59,919 bases of DNA, taken from contig JARGNR010000021.1 in assembly GCA_029212405.1 (NCBI GenBank), forward strand, positions 1 to 59,919, read 5' to 3'. Shown piece after piece: positions 8,713 to 17,308 of the stretch. The notes under the pieces were generated by a model. The model was given only the letters and a program-made list of their open reading frames with translations. It made no database searches and had not been told where the DNA came from. Positions within the stretch are counted from its first letter, which is position 1; each line of letters starts with the position of its first letter. The translations under genes were made by a program, and so were the position numbers. This DNA is from Saprospiraceae bacterium. Its GTDB lineage: Bacteria; Bacteroidota; Bacteroidia; Chitinophagales; Saprospiraceae.

Positions 8713-9977
8713 TAAATAAGTTGTTTTTTAAGAAGTTGAGAAAAATGAAATACGTCTTCATACGAATTATACATGGCAGTAGGTGCGATACGAATCACAT
8801 CGGGTTCTCTCCAGTCTGCTATGACTCCTGCTTCTGATATTTTATCAAAAAGTGCCTTATCCGCATCTTTGACTTGTATGGATAATTGACTGCCTCTTTT
8901 ATCCGGATCTTTGGGGGATATGATTTGAATACGATCATTGCAAATTCCCTCCACAACAAATTCACAAAAACTCGTGAGTGATCGTGCTTTCTTTCTCAGA
9001 TTGGAAATGCCTGCTTCTTCAAACAATTCTAGCGAAGCTTTTATCGCTGCCATCGACAAAATAGGAGGATTACTCAGTTGCCAACTTTCTACTCCGGGAA
9101 TCGGATCAAAGCCATCCCTCATTTTAAATCTAGTATCCTTATTATGTCCCCACCAACCTGCGAATCTATTCAAGTCTTTGTTGTGAGCATGTCTTTCGTG
9201 AACAAAACAGCCTCCTAAACTTCCAGGCCCTGAATTCAAATATTTGTAGGAACACCAAACTGCAAAATCTGGCCCTGCATCATGTAGGTTCAACTCTACA
9301 TTTCCAGCCCCATGTGCACAATCAAACCCTACAGTACAACCCATGGAATGTCCCAATTCCGTGATGCGTTGCATATCAAAAAACTGACCGGTATAATAGT
9401 TGGTATTCCCCAACATGATCAATGCGATCGATTCTCCTTCTTCTTTGATGACTTGCTCTATATCTTCCTCTCGAATCAGTGATTCTCCTTCCCTCGCTTT
9501 TAATTGAATCAAATGCTCATTTGGATCCAATCCATGAAATTTAAGTTGGGACTCCACCGCATATTTGTCCGATGGAAAGGCATCAAATTCAATTAGAATC
9601 TTTGTCCGAGTTCCTTTTGGTCTAAAAAACGACACCATCATCAAGTGTAGGTTTACTGACAAGGTATTCATCACTACTACTTCAATTGGTTTTGCTCCTA
9701 CAATATTGGCCATCGCCTGCGTAAGGAACTCATGATAGGGCATCCAAGGATGTTTTGCATGAAAATGCCCCTCTACCCCATATTTTTTCCAATCTTCTAA
9801 TTCCTGAAGAATTGCAGCCTCTGTCGTTATTGGTTGAAGTCCAAGTGAGTTTCCACATAAATAAATATACGGTTCACCGCTTTCTCTTTTAGGGAAATAA
9901 AATTTACTTCTGAATTTTCTTAATGGATCTTGACCATCCATTTTTCTTGCAAATTCTAAGGTATTTTGAAATTCCAT
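8712..9977 (-). CDS. kynU: Kynureninase
   Basis: This PLP enzyme cleaves 3-hydroxykynurenine (or kynurenine) to 3-hydroxyanthranilate (or anthranilate) and alanine. The N-terminal signature YLCGNSLGLQP is at residues 39-49, the GFDCAHGAGN segment carries the cofactor-contacting Asp (D219), and the Schiff-base lysine is Lys245 in SYKYLNSGPGSLGG. The 421-aa length is typical. With KMO next to it, the physiological substrate is probably 3-hydroxykynurenine. The gene is 48 nt downstream of the ACMSD-like gene and overlaps kmo by one base. Confidence 0.96.
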   Translation of the reverse strand: MEFQNTLEFARKMDGQDPLRKFRSKFYFPKRESGEPYIYLCGNSLGLQPITTEAAILQELEDWKKYGVEGHFHAKHPWMPYHEFLTQAMANIVGAKPIEVVVMNTLSVNLHLMMVSFFRPKGTRTKILIEFDAFPSDKYAVESQLKFHGLDPNEHLIQLKAREGESLIREEDIEQVIKEEGESIALIMLGNTNYYTGQFFDMQRITELGHSMGCTVGFDCAHGAGNVELNLHDAGPDFAVWCSYKYLNSGPGSLGGCFVHERHAHNKDLNRFAGWWGHNKDTRFKMRDGFDPIPGVESWQLSNPPILSMAAIKASLELFEEAGISNLRKKARSLTSFCEFVVEGICNDRIQIISPKDPDKRGSQLSIQVKDADKALFDKISEAGVIADWREPDVIRIAPTAMYNSYEDVFHFSQLLKKQLI

Positions 9978-10025
9978 TCTTATGTTTTAAAACTATTTTA
10001 TTGCGTTAATTCTACTTTCCATTAC

Positions 10026-11069
10026 TTATACAATTGCTCTATTTAACCATCGTTCGATATTAGACTTCCATACGGATTGTACATCTTCTGGTTTGATAAC
10101 TCCATTCTTCAAGGCATCATCAATCACTTTACCCGGATAGCTGTCCGGAACAGACTCCATTTCCCCGAGTGGATACGGATCATCCAGTCCTACGACAACC
10201 TGTTTTATGCCTTGACGTCGGATCAATAATTCCAATGAATCCACATCATGCACCAATGTATCAAAATATACATTAGATGCCCCCAATGATTCTCTAGGAT
10301 TTTGGGCTCCTTCAAACAAGTCTGGTCTCCCATTGAAACCCTGCATTCTTCTACCAATATTCACTTGTCCAAATTGATTGCCATGCGCATAACATGTTCT
10401 TACATTAGGGTATCGATTTGGAAAATCCAACAGTGTAAACATGTGATAATGATCCGCCGTTTGTGCACACATCCAAATCAAATGAAATCTCCAAAATTGA
10501 TCTTTCAACTGAATCATTTTGGGCGCATCATACGGGTGAATTTCAATGGCTAGTCCCAATTCATTAGCCAGTTCAAATATAGGTTCTGTACTTTGATCTG
10601 CACTCGAAATCCAATCGCCATCTTTATTTTGATAATGTGTAGGAAGACATAATAATTGTAAGTCTAATGTATTAACAGCTCGTTCGATTTCTGCTAATGC
10701 CTGATCTATAAAAGCAGGTTGTACCACAAATCCACACGTAAATTTTGAAGCATGCTCATTTTGTATCTGCGCATGAAAATCATTTTGAAATCGAATGATA
10801 TCTTCAGTTACCTGCTTTGAAAGCCCGTTGCAATACAATTGAGAAAGCGTAATTAATACTTCATGATCAATATTATTTTGGAGCATCCATTCCAACTTCT
10901 CTTCCAGAAAAAAACTGGGGTCGGTGATCGGTCTTTTCCAATCTCCTTGTCGCATGAATTTTCTATCATCATCCACCCAAAACAACTTTCGTTCCTTCAT
11001 GAAAGCAGGAATATCTCCTGGCTTAGGAAGTAAATGACCATGTGCGTTTATTCTTTTAAATTCTGTCAT
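10026..11069 (-). CDS. Amidohydrolase, 2-amino-3-carboxymuconate-6-semialdehyde decarboxylase type
   Basis: This is a metal-dependent decarboxylase of the ACMSD family in the amidohydrolase superfamily, which turns ACMS (from 3-hydroxyanthranilate) into 2-aminomuconate semialdehyde and so diverts carbon away from quinolinate/NAD synthesis. The metal ligands are readable: His10 and His12 (NAHGHLLP), His178 (IEIHPYD), His229 (CYAHGN) and Asp296 (GLDDPYPLGE). The 347 aa fit the family. It sits between the semialdehyde dehydrogenase, which would use its product, and kynureninase, which lies upstream in the pathway. That context makes the ACMSD assignment much stronger than a generic amidohydrolase call. 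Confidence 0.9.
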   Translation of the reverse strand: MTEFKRINAHGHLLPKPGDIPAFMKERKLFWVDDDRKFMRQGDWKRPITDPSFFLEEKLEWMLQNNIDHEVLITLSQLYCNGLSKQVTEDIIRFQNDFHAQIQNEHASKFTCGFVVQPAFIDQALAEIERAVNTLDLQLLCLPTHYQNKDGDWISSADQSTEPIFELANELGLAIEIHPYDAPKMIQLKDQFWRFHLIWMCAQTADHYHMFTLLDFPNRYPNVRTCYAHGNQFGQVNIGRRMQGFNGRPDLFEGAQNPRESLGASNVYFDTLVHDVDSLELLIRRQGIKQVVVGLDDPYPLGEMESVPDSYPGKVIDDALKNGVIKPEDVQSVWKSNIERWLNRAIV

Positions 11070-11084
11070 ATCTCCCTTGGTCGA

Positions 11085-12521
11085 CTAATAGTGAATGCAT
11101 ACATTTTTGGGTTCAGTAAAAAATTTGAGTGCTTCAAAACCACCTTCTCGGCCAACTCCTGATTGTTTTACACCACCAAAAGGAGTCCTCAAATCTCGAT
11201 GCAGCCATGTATTGATCCAAACTATACCGGCTTCGATATCTCTTGCCATTCGATGTGCACGTGTCAAATTTGAAGTCCACACTGTAGAAGATAACCCATA
11301 CGACGTACCGTTTGCCAAAGCCAATGCTTCTTCATCTGTCTCAAAAGGCATAATGGTAACTACGGGACCAAAAATCTCTTCCTGATTTGTTCTACAGTCA
11401 TTCGCTAGTCCTTCAATTATGGTAGGCAAAATATATAGTCCGTTTTCAAAACCTTCCGGAAATTCAGCAGTTCCGCCGCATAATATTTTGCCTCCTTCTT
11501 CTTTAGCTAATTGTATATAAGAAAGAATTTTATCGTAGTGTGGTTTTGATACGATTGCTCCTACTTTTGTTGATTCATCTAAAGGGTTTCCCACCGTAAG
11601 TGCTTTTGCTTTTGCAACAAAGTCTTTCTTGAATTTCTCGTAAATTGGCTTTTCAACATAAATTCGAGATCCGCACAAACAAATTTGCCCCTGATTCGCA
11701 AAAGATGAATGCACGGTTGTGGCTAACATTTTCTCATAGTCACAATCTGCAAAAATTAAATTTGGGTTCTTACCACCCATTTCCAATGAGACTTTCTTAA
11801 ATGCTGGTGCAGCCACTTTAGCTATTTCTGCTCCTACTCTAGTACTTCCCGTAAAGGAAATCGCTTTTATCGATGGATGTTGTGTCAATGCACTTCCCAC
11901 ACCTTCTCCTGTTCCCTGAATAATATTTAATACTCCTTTAGGCAATCCTACTTCAATACAAATTTTAGATAATAGGAAGGCGGTCATTGGAGTGACTTCT
12001 GACGGTTTGGCCACTACTGTATTTCCTGCCGCTAATGCTGGAGCAATTTTCCAACTGAACAAATAAAGGGGTAAGTTCCAAGGTGAGATACAAGAAACAA
12101 CTCCCAACGGTTGTCGCAATGTATAATTTATGGCCGTTCCCATGTCATGGGATTCAGATGCAAATTGTGTGATTGCATTGCCAAAAAACCGAAAGTTGGA
12201 TGAGGCTCTAGGAATATCTACCCGTTTTGCCAGCTTTAATGGTTTTCCATTATCTACTGATTCTGCCATTGCCAATTCGTCCAATTTGGACTCGATAGCA
12301 TCCGCAATTTTTATCATAAACGCACTTCTCTCATTGATACTTAGTCTGGACCATTCGGAAAAAGCATTTTTTGCTGCAGTTACGGCTCGATTCACATCTT
12401 CTTTGTTGGAGTCGGTAAATTGAGCATACGTTTCACCTGTGGATGGATTGACGATGGGAAGCCATTTTTGCGAAACGGATTCGATCAATTGACCATCGAT
12501 ATAATTTATGACTTTAATCAT
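11085..12521 (-). CDS. Aldehyde dehydrogenase, 2-aminomuconate semialdehyde dehydrogenase type
   Basis: This is an NAD(P)+-dependent aldehyde dehydrogenase, probably oxidising 2-aminomuconate semialdehyde to 2-aminomuconate. I set the start at the ATG ending at 12521 (MIKVINYIDGQLIE), one base after the stop of the dioxygenase gene; the open frame runs 12 codons further into that gene. With this start (478 aa) the cofactor motif FTGSTRVG is at 223-230, the general base is Glu247 (LEMGG) and the nucleophile is Cys281 (NQGQICLC). The C-terminal FGGVKQSGVGREGG is intact. It is tightly coupled to the upstream tdo gene, with 15 nt to the next gene. The family also includes betaine and hydroxymuconic semialdehyde dehydrogenases; the neighbours decide the assignment. 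Confidence 0.92.
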   Translation of the reverse strand: MIKVINYIDGQLIESVSQKWLPIVNPSTGETYAQFTDSNKEDVNRAVTAAKNAFSEWSRLSINERSAFMIKIADAIESKLDELAMAESVDNGKPLKLAKRVDIPRASSNFRFFGNAITQFASESHDMGTAINYTLRQPLGVVSCISPWNLPLYLFSWKIAPALAAGNTVVAKPSEVTPMTAFLLSKICIEVGLPKGVLNIIQGTGEGVGSALTQHPSIKAISFTGSTRVGAEIAKVAAPAFKKVSLEMGGKNPNLIFADCDYEKMLATTVHSSFANQGQICLCGSRIYVEKPIYEKFKKDFVAKAKALTVGNPLDESTKVGAIVSKPHYDKILSYIQLAKEEGGKILCGGTAEFPEGFENGLYILPTIIEGLANDCRTNQEEIFGPVVTIMPFETDEEALALANGTSYGLSSTVWTSNLTRAHRMARDIEAGIVWINTWLHRDLRTPFGGVKQSGVGREGGFEALKFFTEPKNVCIHY

Positions 12522-12522
12522 A

Positions 12523-13644
12523 TTAATTTGATTGTTGGCTTGAATAATAAAATCCAAGTGCTTTTTTAATTTCTGCAGGTAATTCTGGCAAATCAGACCT
12601 TGGTATTAAGAGGGTAGAAATATTGTGAAGGTCCTTAAAAATTGGGTGCTTTATTGCTGTTTCTCTCAGATAGGTAAATCCAGATGAACCTCCAGTACCT
12701 ATCTTATTTCCTAACATGCGTTGCACCATTTGTGAATGCCGATATCTCCAAGTTGTCAAAGCATCATCAATTTCAATGAAGCAGGTTAATAATTTAAAAG
12801 GCAAATGCAACAACGGTTCATCGCGATATAAATTGATTAACAAGGCAGCAATCGTCGCTTTATAACTCATCCTCATCTCTCCTTTTTCAATCAATTCCAT
12901 GTGTTTTGATTCATCCAACACCGATTGAAAGTAGGTATCTGTATTCCCCAACATTTGCAACCTCATCTCCATCTCATGCATATTCAAGTAAGGAGAACTT
13001 TTAATGGCTTTCTCCTCCTTTTCAATCATTTTTGCAACAGCTGCTTTATACTGCTCTAAAAAATTAAAGTCTCCAATTTGTAAAAAAGGAGTTCTTTCAA
13101 GCCAATGTTCCATTGCATCAAACAGCGTACTTTTTGTCGTAATGTCTTTCAGTTTCTCTTGATTAGGTTCAGAGAAAACTGAAAAATAGGGGCACCCATT
13201 ATAGGTCAATCTACTATCTTCTGGAAGGCCTAGAATGTTTTCTACTATACGAAATTGCAAACTTTGAAAACCGGAGGCTGGAAACAAGTGATTTCTGAAG
13301 TCTAGAAAATCAAGAGGGGTCATGGTTTCAATTACCCGAATCTGTGCCACAAGTAATTTTTGAATTTCAATGACTCTTTCCAATCGATGAATGGACGTAC
13401 CTATGTTTTTTTCATCCACATTATCCGTATCAAACAACTCTAATACAGACTCCAATTCATGGATTATCTGTTTAAACCACAATTCATATACTTGGTGTAC
13501 TATAATGAATAACATTTCTTCATGTGCAGGCTTATCATCCAATTGTGCACTCCTCAACTCCTGAGCATTTAAGATTTTGTCCAATCCCAAATAATTTCGA
13601 TAATGGACAGTACTATATTTTTTAACTGTTTCTTTCATAACCAT
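12523..13644 (-). CDS. kynA: Tryptophan 2,3-dioxygenase
   Basis: This heme dioxygenase opens the indole ring of L-tryptophan to N-formylkynurenine, the first step of the pathway. The heme-pocket segment HEEMLFIIVHQVYELWFKQI is at residues 41-60, with His50 matching the distal histidine. The likely proximal heme ligand is His303 in WRYRHSQMVQR, followed by the family hallmark GTGGSSG. At 373 aa it is longer than the roughly 280-aa proteobacterial enzymes and closer in size to animal TDO. It begins one base after the upstream coiled-coil gene and is followed one base later by the dehydrogenase. No arylformamidase gene is nearby, although N-formylkynurenine needs one. Confidence 0.97.
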   Translation of the reverse strand: MVMKETVKKYSTVHYRNYLGLDKILNAQELRSAQLDDKPAHEEMLFIIVHQVYELWFKQIIHELESVLELFDTDNVDEKNIGTSIHRLERVIEIQKLLVAQIRVIETMTPLDFLDFRNHLFPASGFQSLQFRIVENILGLPEDSRLTYNGCPYFSVFSEPNQEKLKDITTKSTLFDAMEHWLERTPFLQIGDFNFLEQYKAAVAKMIEKEEKAIKSSPYLNMHEMEMRLQMLGNTDTYFQSVLDESKHMELIEKGEMRMSYKATIAALLINLYRDEPLLHLPFKLLTCFIEIDDALTTWRYRHSQMVQRMLGNKIGTGGSSGFTYLRETAIKHPIFKDLHNISTLLIPRSDLPELPAEIKKALGFYYSSQQSN

Positions 13645-13645
13645 T

Positions 13646-14596
13646 CTAGTTTTCCTCTAAAAATCTATTTTTCTGTCGCTCCAAATCATACGACTCGTCC
13701 TCAGAATTTGTCTTTTCTTTCATCAATGACTTTAAAATCATCTGCACATCATCCATTAAGTTTTCGATTGTTCCCAAGACACTTTTTATTTTGGTCTGGA
13801 CGATCCAATCTGAAATAAGGTTGTCAAAAATAATTCCTGGAAACCGTTCAATACTTTCTACTTGCAAAGCTAATCTTTGATTTGAATATCCAACATCACT
13901 TAGTTCCTTATTAAATTTTCGCAGCAACAACTTTGAGCGAGAAATCTCTGCCATAGCTCGATCGATGGCATTGTGCTTCATTGACTTGTGATATCTACCT
14001 CTTCCGCTGTCAAACATATCCCAATTTCCCCAATCTCTCGCTTTTTTCATATGAGCAAATATCACTTGAAGCGATTCAAAGGTTTTCTCTCCCATTATAC
14101 TTGCTTCTCCTAGCTCTACTCTATATTTATGATTGTCATCTATTTTTCTAAATAAAAGGTTGAGCTCATTTCTAAGATTCCCTGGTGTTGACATTATTTC
14201 TTTCTCTCTCTGGCTCTTTAACCCTTCTAATTCTGACTCTAAATCTTCTATAACCAGCATCTTCTTTTCAAGGATTTTTTTCTCAAATTCCACTACTTCA
14301 AGTGCATTGAGAATTTCTTTATGCTGCAATGTAACCTGCAAATACTCCTGCCGCTCCTTTTCTAATTGATCTTCTTTATTCCCCAAGACCTTATAAAAAA
14401 TTGACTTCATGCCCATTTTCTCTAATTCATTGATGTCTTCTAGCTCTTTAGCCATATTGGATTCAATCTTATCTTTTTTCTCTAAAATGGACTCCAACTC
14501 CTCCACTGTGGTATCAAAGTGCCTCTTGACCGCTTGTAATTCACCAATTTTGGTAATTATCTCTTTTATTTTGTCAGTTGTTGTGTTTCCTTTCAT
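13646..14596 (-). CDS. Coiled-coil protein of unknown function at head of kynurenine operon
   Basis: I do not recognise this family. The start was placed at the ATG ending at 14596 (MKGNTTTDKIKEIITKIG), because the longer frame would read through the divergent promoter and into the neighbouring gene. The product is about 316 aa, with no signal or membrane segment. Residues from about 10 to 145 are a strongly predicted coiled coil (many E, K, L heptads). A second helical part contains ARDWGNWDMFDSGRGRYHKSMKHNAIDRAM, a mixed region that may be a small conserved domain. The stop codon is one base before the kynA ATG, so it is translated in step with the pathway enzymes. A structural or regulatory role is possible; nothing in the sequence shows catalysis. 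Confidence 0.75.
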   Translation of the reverse strand: MKGNTTTDKIKEIITKIGELQAVKRHFDTTVEELESILEKKDKIESNMAKELEDINELEKMGMKSIFYKVLGNKEDQLEKERQEYLQVTLQHKEILNALEVVEFEKKILEKKMLVIEDLESELEGLKSQREKEIMSTPGNLRNELNLLFRKIDDNHKYRVELGEASIMGEKTFESLQVIFAHMKKARDWGNWDMFDSGRGRYHKSMKHNAIDRAMAEISRSKLLLRKFNKELSDVGYSNQRLALQVESIERFPGIIFDNLISDWIVQTKIKSVLGTIENLMDDVQMILKSLMKEKTNSEDESYDLERQKNRFLEEN

Positions 14597-14624
14597 GGTT
14601 GTATTGGTAATATGAATGGTAAAA

Positions 14625-14646
14625 GCTAAATTTAGTGCTAAATTTA
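14625..14646. promoter_or_regulatory. Repeated palindrome in the divergent kynurenine/LEA promoter
   Basis: The 10-mer GCTAAATTTA occurs twice with a 12-bp period (14625-14634 and 14637-14646). Its core CTAAATTTAG is a perfect palindrome. It lies in the 64-bp gap between divergent starts. On the minus strand each copy gives TAAATTTA, one base off the TAnnTTTG -7 motif. It could be an operator, a promoter pair, or both. Confidence 0.4.
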
Positions 14647-14660
14647 AAAACAATATAACT

Positions 14661-15836
14661 ATGGGAATTTTTAGTTCAATTAAAAAACTTTTTTTCGCTA
14701 CAGAATCTGTTGCAAAATCTGCCGTTGACAAATCTGTGGATTATGCAAAAGAAAAAGGCTCAGACTTAATAGAAAAAGGCAAAGACATGGCAGAAGATGC
14801 TGGAGAAGTGATTGTTGAAAAAACATCTGGGTTGAGAGAAGCCGTAACGGAATCTGCTGGAGACTTTGTAGAAAAAGCAAAAGATATCGCAGAAGACGTG
14901 GTGGAAAAAGCAAAAGATTTAGCGGAAGATGTTGCAGAAAGTGATATTGTAAATACAACCAAAGAGGCGGTTACCAACATGGGAGAGCAAGTAAGCTCAC
15001 AAGCTTCATCATTGGCTGAAAAAGCAAAAGGCATTACTGAAGACGTGGCGGATAGTGATATTATCAGCAAAGCCAAAGAGGCCGTATCCTCAATGGGCGA
15101 AAAAGTAGCTTCTACGGCTTCCTCATTAAAAGACAAGGCCCAAGATATGGTGGACAATGCGCCAGAGGGTTCTCTATTAGACAAAGTTGGTGATGTGGCA
15201 GAAGGAATCGGTGGAAAGGTTAAATCTGTTGGTGAAAACGTAATGGAAAAAGCGAAAAGTATAGCAGATGACCTGGGAGAAACTGAAGCAGTAAAAAAAG
15301 CGGCATCCATTTCAGAAGATGTTGGAGACAAGGTATTGGACGCAGGAGAAGCATTTATGGATAAAGCCAAAAGCGTTTCAGAATCTGTTGGAGAAAAAGT
15401 ACTAGATAAAGGGGCAGACGCAATAGAAGGTGCAGCTTCATTATCAGAAACAGTAGGAGAAAAAGTATTGGATGTCAAAGATAGTATTGTAGAAAAAGCA
15501 AAAGAAGTCACTGCAAACCTTGGAGACAAATTGGACGAAACGATAGAAAAAGCTGAAAAAATGGCTGCAGAAGAGGCTGCTAATCCAACTCCAAAATTCA
15601 GTGAAGAAACATTAGACACAGGAGGTTCCTTATTAGAGGGTACCGATGACTTTTTTGATAAAGCGGCAAAGTTTGCGGATGGCGATTACGATGCCATGTC
15701 AGAAGGGAAGATTGAAATCTCTGATAATGTGACGGCAATCCCTCCAAAAGAAATAAGTAAAGCTGCTGGTTTTACAGATCATGATGGAGACGGCAACGAA
15801 ATGATTGATGATGCCATTCTTTCAGAAGAAGAATAA
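14661..15836 (+). CDS. LEA/apolipoprotein-like amphipathic repeat protein
   Basis: The ATG at 14661 (MGIFSSIKKLFF) was chosen; the open frame begins 15 codons earlier, inside the divergent promoter. The product is 391 aa with no signal peptide. It is built of degenerate amphipathic helical repeats with a recurring EKAKDIAEDV/EKAKSIADDL/DKAKSVSESV unit, rich in Ala, Lys, Glu, Asp and almost free of aromatics, as in LEA (late embryogenesis abundant), YtxH or apolipoprotein-like proteins. The C-terminus is acidic and has a DHDGDGNE segment resembling half of an EF-hand calcium loop. It is divergent from the tryptophan operon. Roles such as desiccation protection, membrane coating or storage-granule binding are guesses. 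Confidence 0.75.
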   Translation: MGIFSSIKKLFFATESVAKSAVDKSVDYAKEKGSDLIEKGKDMAEDAGEVIVEKTSGLREAVTESAGDFVEKAKDIAEDVVEKAKDLAEDVAESDIVNTTKEAVTNMGEQVSSQASSLAEKAKGITEDVADSDIISKAKEAVSSMGEKVASTASSLKDKAQDMVDNAPEGSLLDKVGDVAEGIGGKVKSVGENVMEKAKSIADDLGETEAVKKAASISEDVGDKVLDAGEAFMDKAKSVSESVGEKVLDKGADAIEGAASLSETVGEKVLDVKDSIVEKAKEVTANLGDKLDETIEKAEKMAAEEAANPTPKFSEETLDTGGSLLEGTDDFFDKAAKFADGDYDAMSEGKIEISDNVTAIPPKEISKAAGFTDHDGDGNEMIDDAILSEEE

Positions 15837-16019
15837 AGACAGTGGTTTACATAAGTCTTTTGATTCAAAATAGTTTACCAGTAAAACACTTAAAATTCAA
15901 CGGACTTATGTATATTCACAACCAAATTAAAAGCATGATTGCTTTATATTCACAATTTAATAATGTTCAGGCAGCGAAATTGGATGTTTTGAGGTCTAAA
16001 CATTGTAAAGCAAATCTTG

Positions 16020-16586
16020 ATGTCACCACTAAAGCCTAATAGCTTGACAGAGAGAGACCTTATAGAAAGAAGTTTAAAAGGAGATCGAATTTCTCAAAGG
16101 AATCTTTTTGACATGTACTCTGCCAAAATGCTGGCGGTATGCCAGCGTTATGCTCGTCATAGAGCTGAGGCCGAAGATATGTTTCAAGAAGGTTTTATTC
16201 GTGTTTTTGCTAATCTTGATAAATTTAAGAGCAATGGTTCTTTTGAAGGCTGGATTCGACGTATTATGATAAATACTGCGTTAAAAAGCATTAAAAAGAA
16301 GTCTTTCAAAAATGAAAGCATTGGACTTGAAGATTATCAAGACAGAGACAACAAAGTCAACCCAGAAGTTTTTTCAAAACTTTCTGTGGACGATCTCCTT
16401 GCCCTTATCGACGATTTACCAGACGGATACAAATTAGTTTTTAACCTGTATGCAATTGAAGGATATTCCCATAAAGAGATTGCCGAGACACTTCAAATTG
16501 AAGTGAGCACCTCTAGATCTCAATTGGTGAAAGCCCGAAGAATGTTGCAACGAAAAATTGAGGATTTACAAAAAATCGCTGTATGA
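16020..16586 (+). CDS. ECF-type RNA polymerase sigma factor
   Basis: This is a sigma-70 family extracytoplasmic-function factor, 188 aa from the ATG at 16020 (an in-frame TTG lies directly before it). Region 2 runs over about residues 20-90 (NLFDMYSAKMLAVCQRYARH, AEDMFQEGFIRVFANLDKFK, FEGWIRRIMINTALK), and region 4 over about 125-180 (LPDGYKLVFNLYAIEGYSHKEIAETL, then SRSQLVKARRMLQRKI). Its stop overlaps the start of the next gene by 4 nt (ATGA), so sigma factor and membrane partner are co-translated. This arrangement is typical of ECF systems in Bacteroidota. The target promoters are unknown. Confidence 0.95.
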   Translation: MSPLKPNSLTERDLIERSLKGDRISQRNLFDMYSAKMLAVCQRYARHRAEAEDMFQEGFIRVFANLDKFKSNGSFEGWIRRIMINTALKSIKKKSFKNESIGLEDYQDRDNKVNPEVFSKLSVDDLLALIDDLPDGYKLVFNLYAIEGYSHKEIAETLQIEVSTSRSQLVKARRMLQRKIEDLQKIAV

Positions 16587-17308
16587 AGCACATCGACAAT
16601 TTATTTAAAGAAAAACTCTACAACCAAGAAGTGCCAGTGCCTGAGGGAATGTGGGAAAAAATCGCACCCATCGCTGAGGAGGAAACAGGCAGGGCTATGC
16701 TCTGGTTTTGGTTTGCAGGATTGCTCACCTTACTTATTGGTGGATATGGTATCTATAAGATGCTGAGTACAACTACCAATGATACACCGGACCCAAGCAC
16801 CCTTGTCTATAATGAACAATTACCATCGGAATCTTTGACCAATGAAGTCTTAGAACCTATTGTTATAGATCGTAATGAAGAAGCTGAAATTTTGAAAGAA
16901 ACCTCTATCGAGAAAGTAGAAAAATCAGAAGCTCAACCAACTCTTGGTGTTAAGAAATCAGAACCATTAGCTGCACGCACTTCTACTCCCACTCTTGGGA
17001 ACAACGTGAAACAAATAGCTAAATCTTCCATCAATAATATCGTTGAAAATATTCCTGATGTTGGAGGTCAACCCGCCAATTTGGTCATCACAAAATCATA
17101 TGTCAATAAGGAAGGAGCAATTATAACTCAATCCAACTTAAAAGCAGGTTTATTCAACGAAGATCCTGTATATGATGTAATTATAAACTCTGAAGCCAAA
17201 GATATAAATGCAGGAGCCTTGTTAAGAATCGTAGAACCTCTAGAAAACATTCCCCTTCCATCTTTTCAAAAACCGTTAAAAAAAAAGGTTCTGAGCATTA
17301 CCTTTTAA
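16583..17308 (+). CDS. Inner-membrane anti-sigma-like protein; N-terminal part of a split gene
   Basis: This 241-aa frame begins inside the sigma gene's stop (ATGA). It has a short cytoplasmic part (residues 1-37, MKHIDNLFKEKLYNQEVPVP), one transmembrane helix at about 39-58 (LWFWFAGLLTLLIGGYGIY) and a long Thr/Ser/Glu-rich periplasmic linker. It lacks a recognisable zinc anti-sigma motif, so anti-sigma function is inferred from position and topology. The frame ends 21 nt after a run of nine A (17278-17286). The -1 frame continues from exactly that run into the beta-barrel that follows. The intact protein would be about 472 aa. Either the run has lost one base, by mutation or assembly error, or a ribosomal frameshift makes both a short and a long product. 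Confidence 0.8.
   Translation: MKHIDNLFKEKLYNQEVPVPEGMWEKIAPIAEEETGRAMLWFWFAGLLTLLIGGYGIYKMLSTTTNDTPDPSTLVYNEQLPSESLTNEVLEPIVIDRNEEAEILKETSIEKVEKSEAQPTLGVKKSEPLAARTSTPTLGNNVKQIAKSSINNIVENIPDVGGQPANLVITKSYVNKEGAIITQSNLKAGLFNEDPVYDVIINSEAKDINAGALLRIVEPLENIPLPSFQKPLKKKVLSITF
17278..17287 (+). other. Candidate -1 frameshift site A-AAA-AAG within an A9 run
   Basis: In the zero frame the codons are TTA AAA AAA AAG, which contain the heptamer A-AAA-AAG (17281-17287), the slippery sequence used by E. coli dnaX. A -1 slip moves from the frame ending at 17308 to the open frame that codes the barrel up to 18000. I found no clear upstream Shine-Dalgarno stimulator or strong downstream stem. A single missing A in the homopolymer is the simpler explanation. 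Confidence 0.5.

Noticed and set aside
14741-15619. 292-aa open frame on the minus strand opposite the LEA-like gene
   Set aside because: Its Ser/Ala/Phe-rich product is what the complement of Lys/Glu/Asp/Ala repeat codons gives, and the plus-strand gene has the coherent amphipathic pattern.
15842-16039. 65-aa open frame before the sigma gene
   Set aside because: No start signal or protein-like composition, and it overlaps the sigma gene start; probably non-coding leader.
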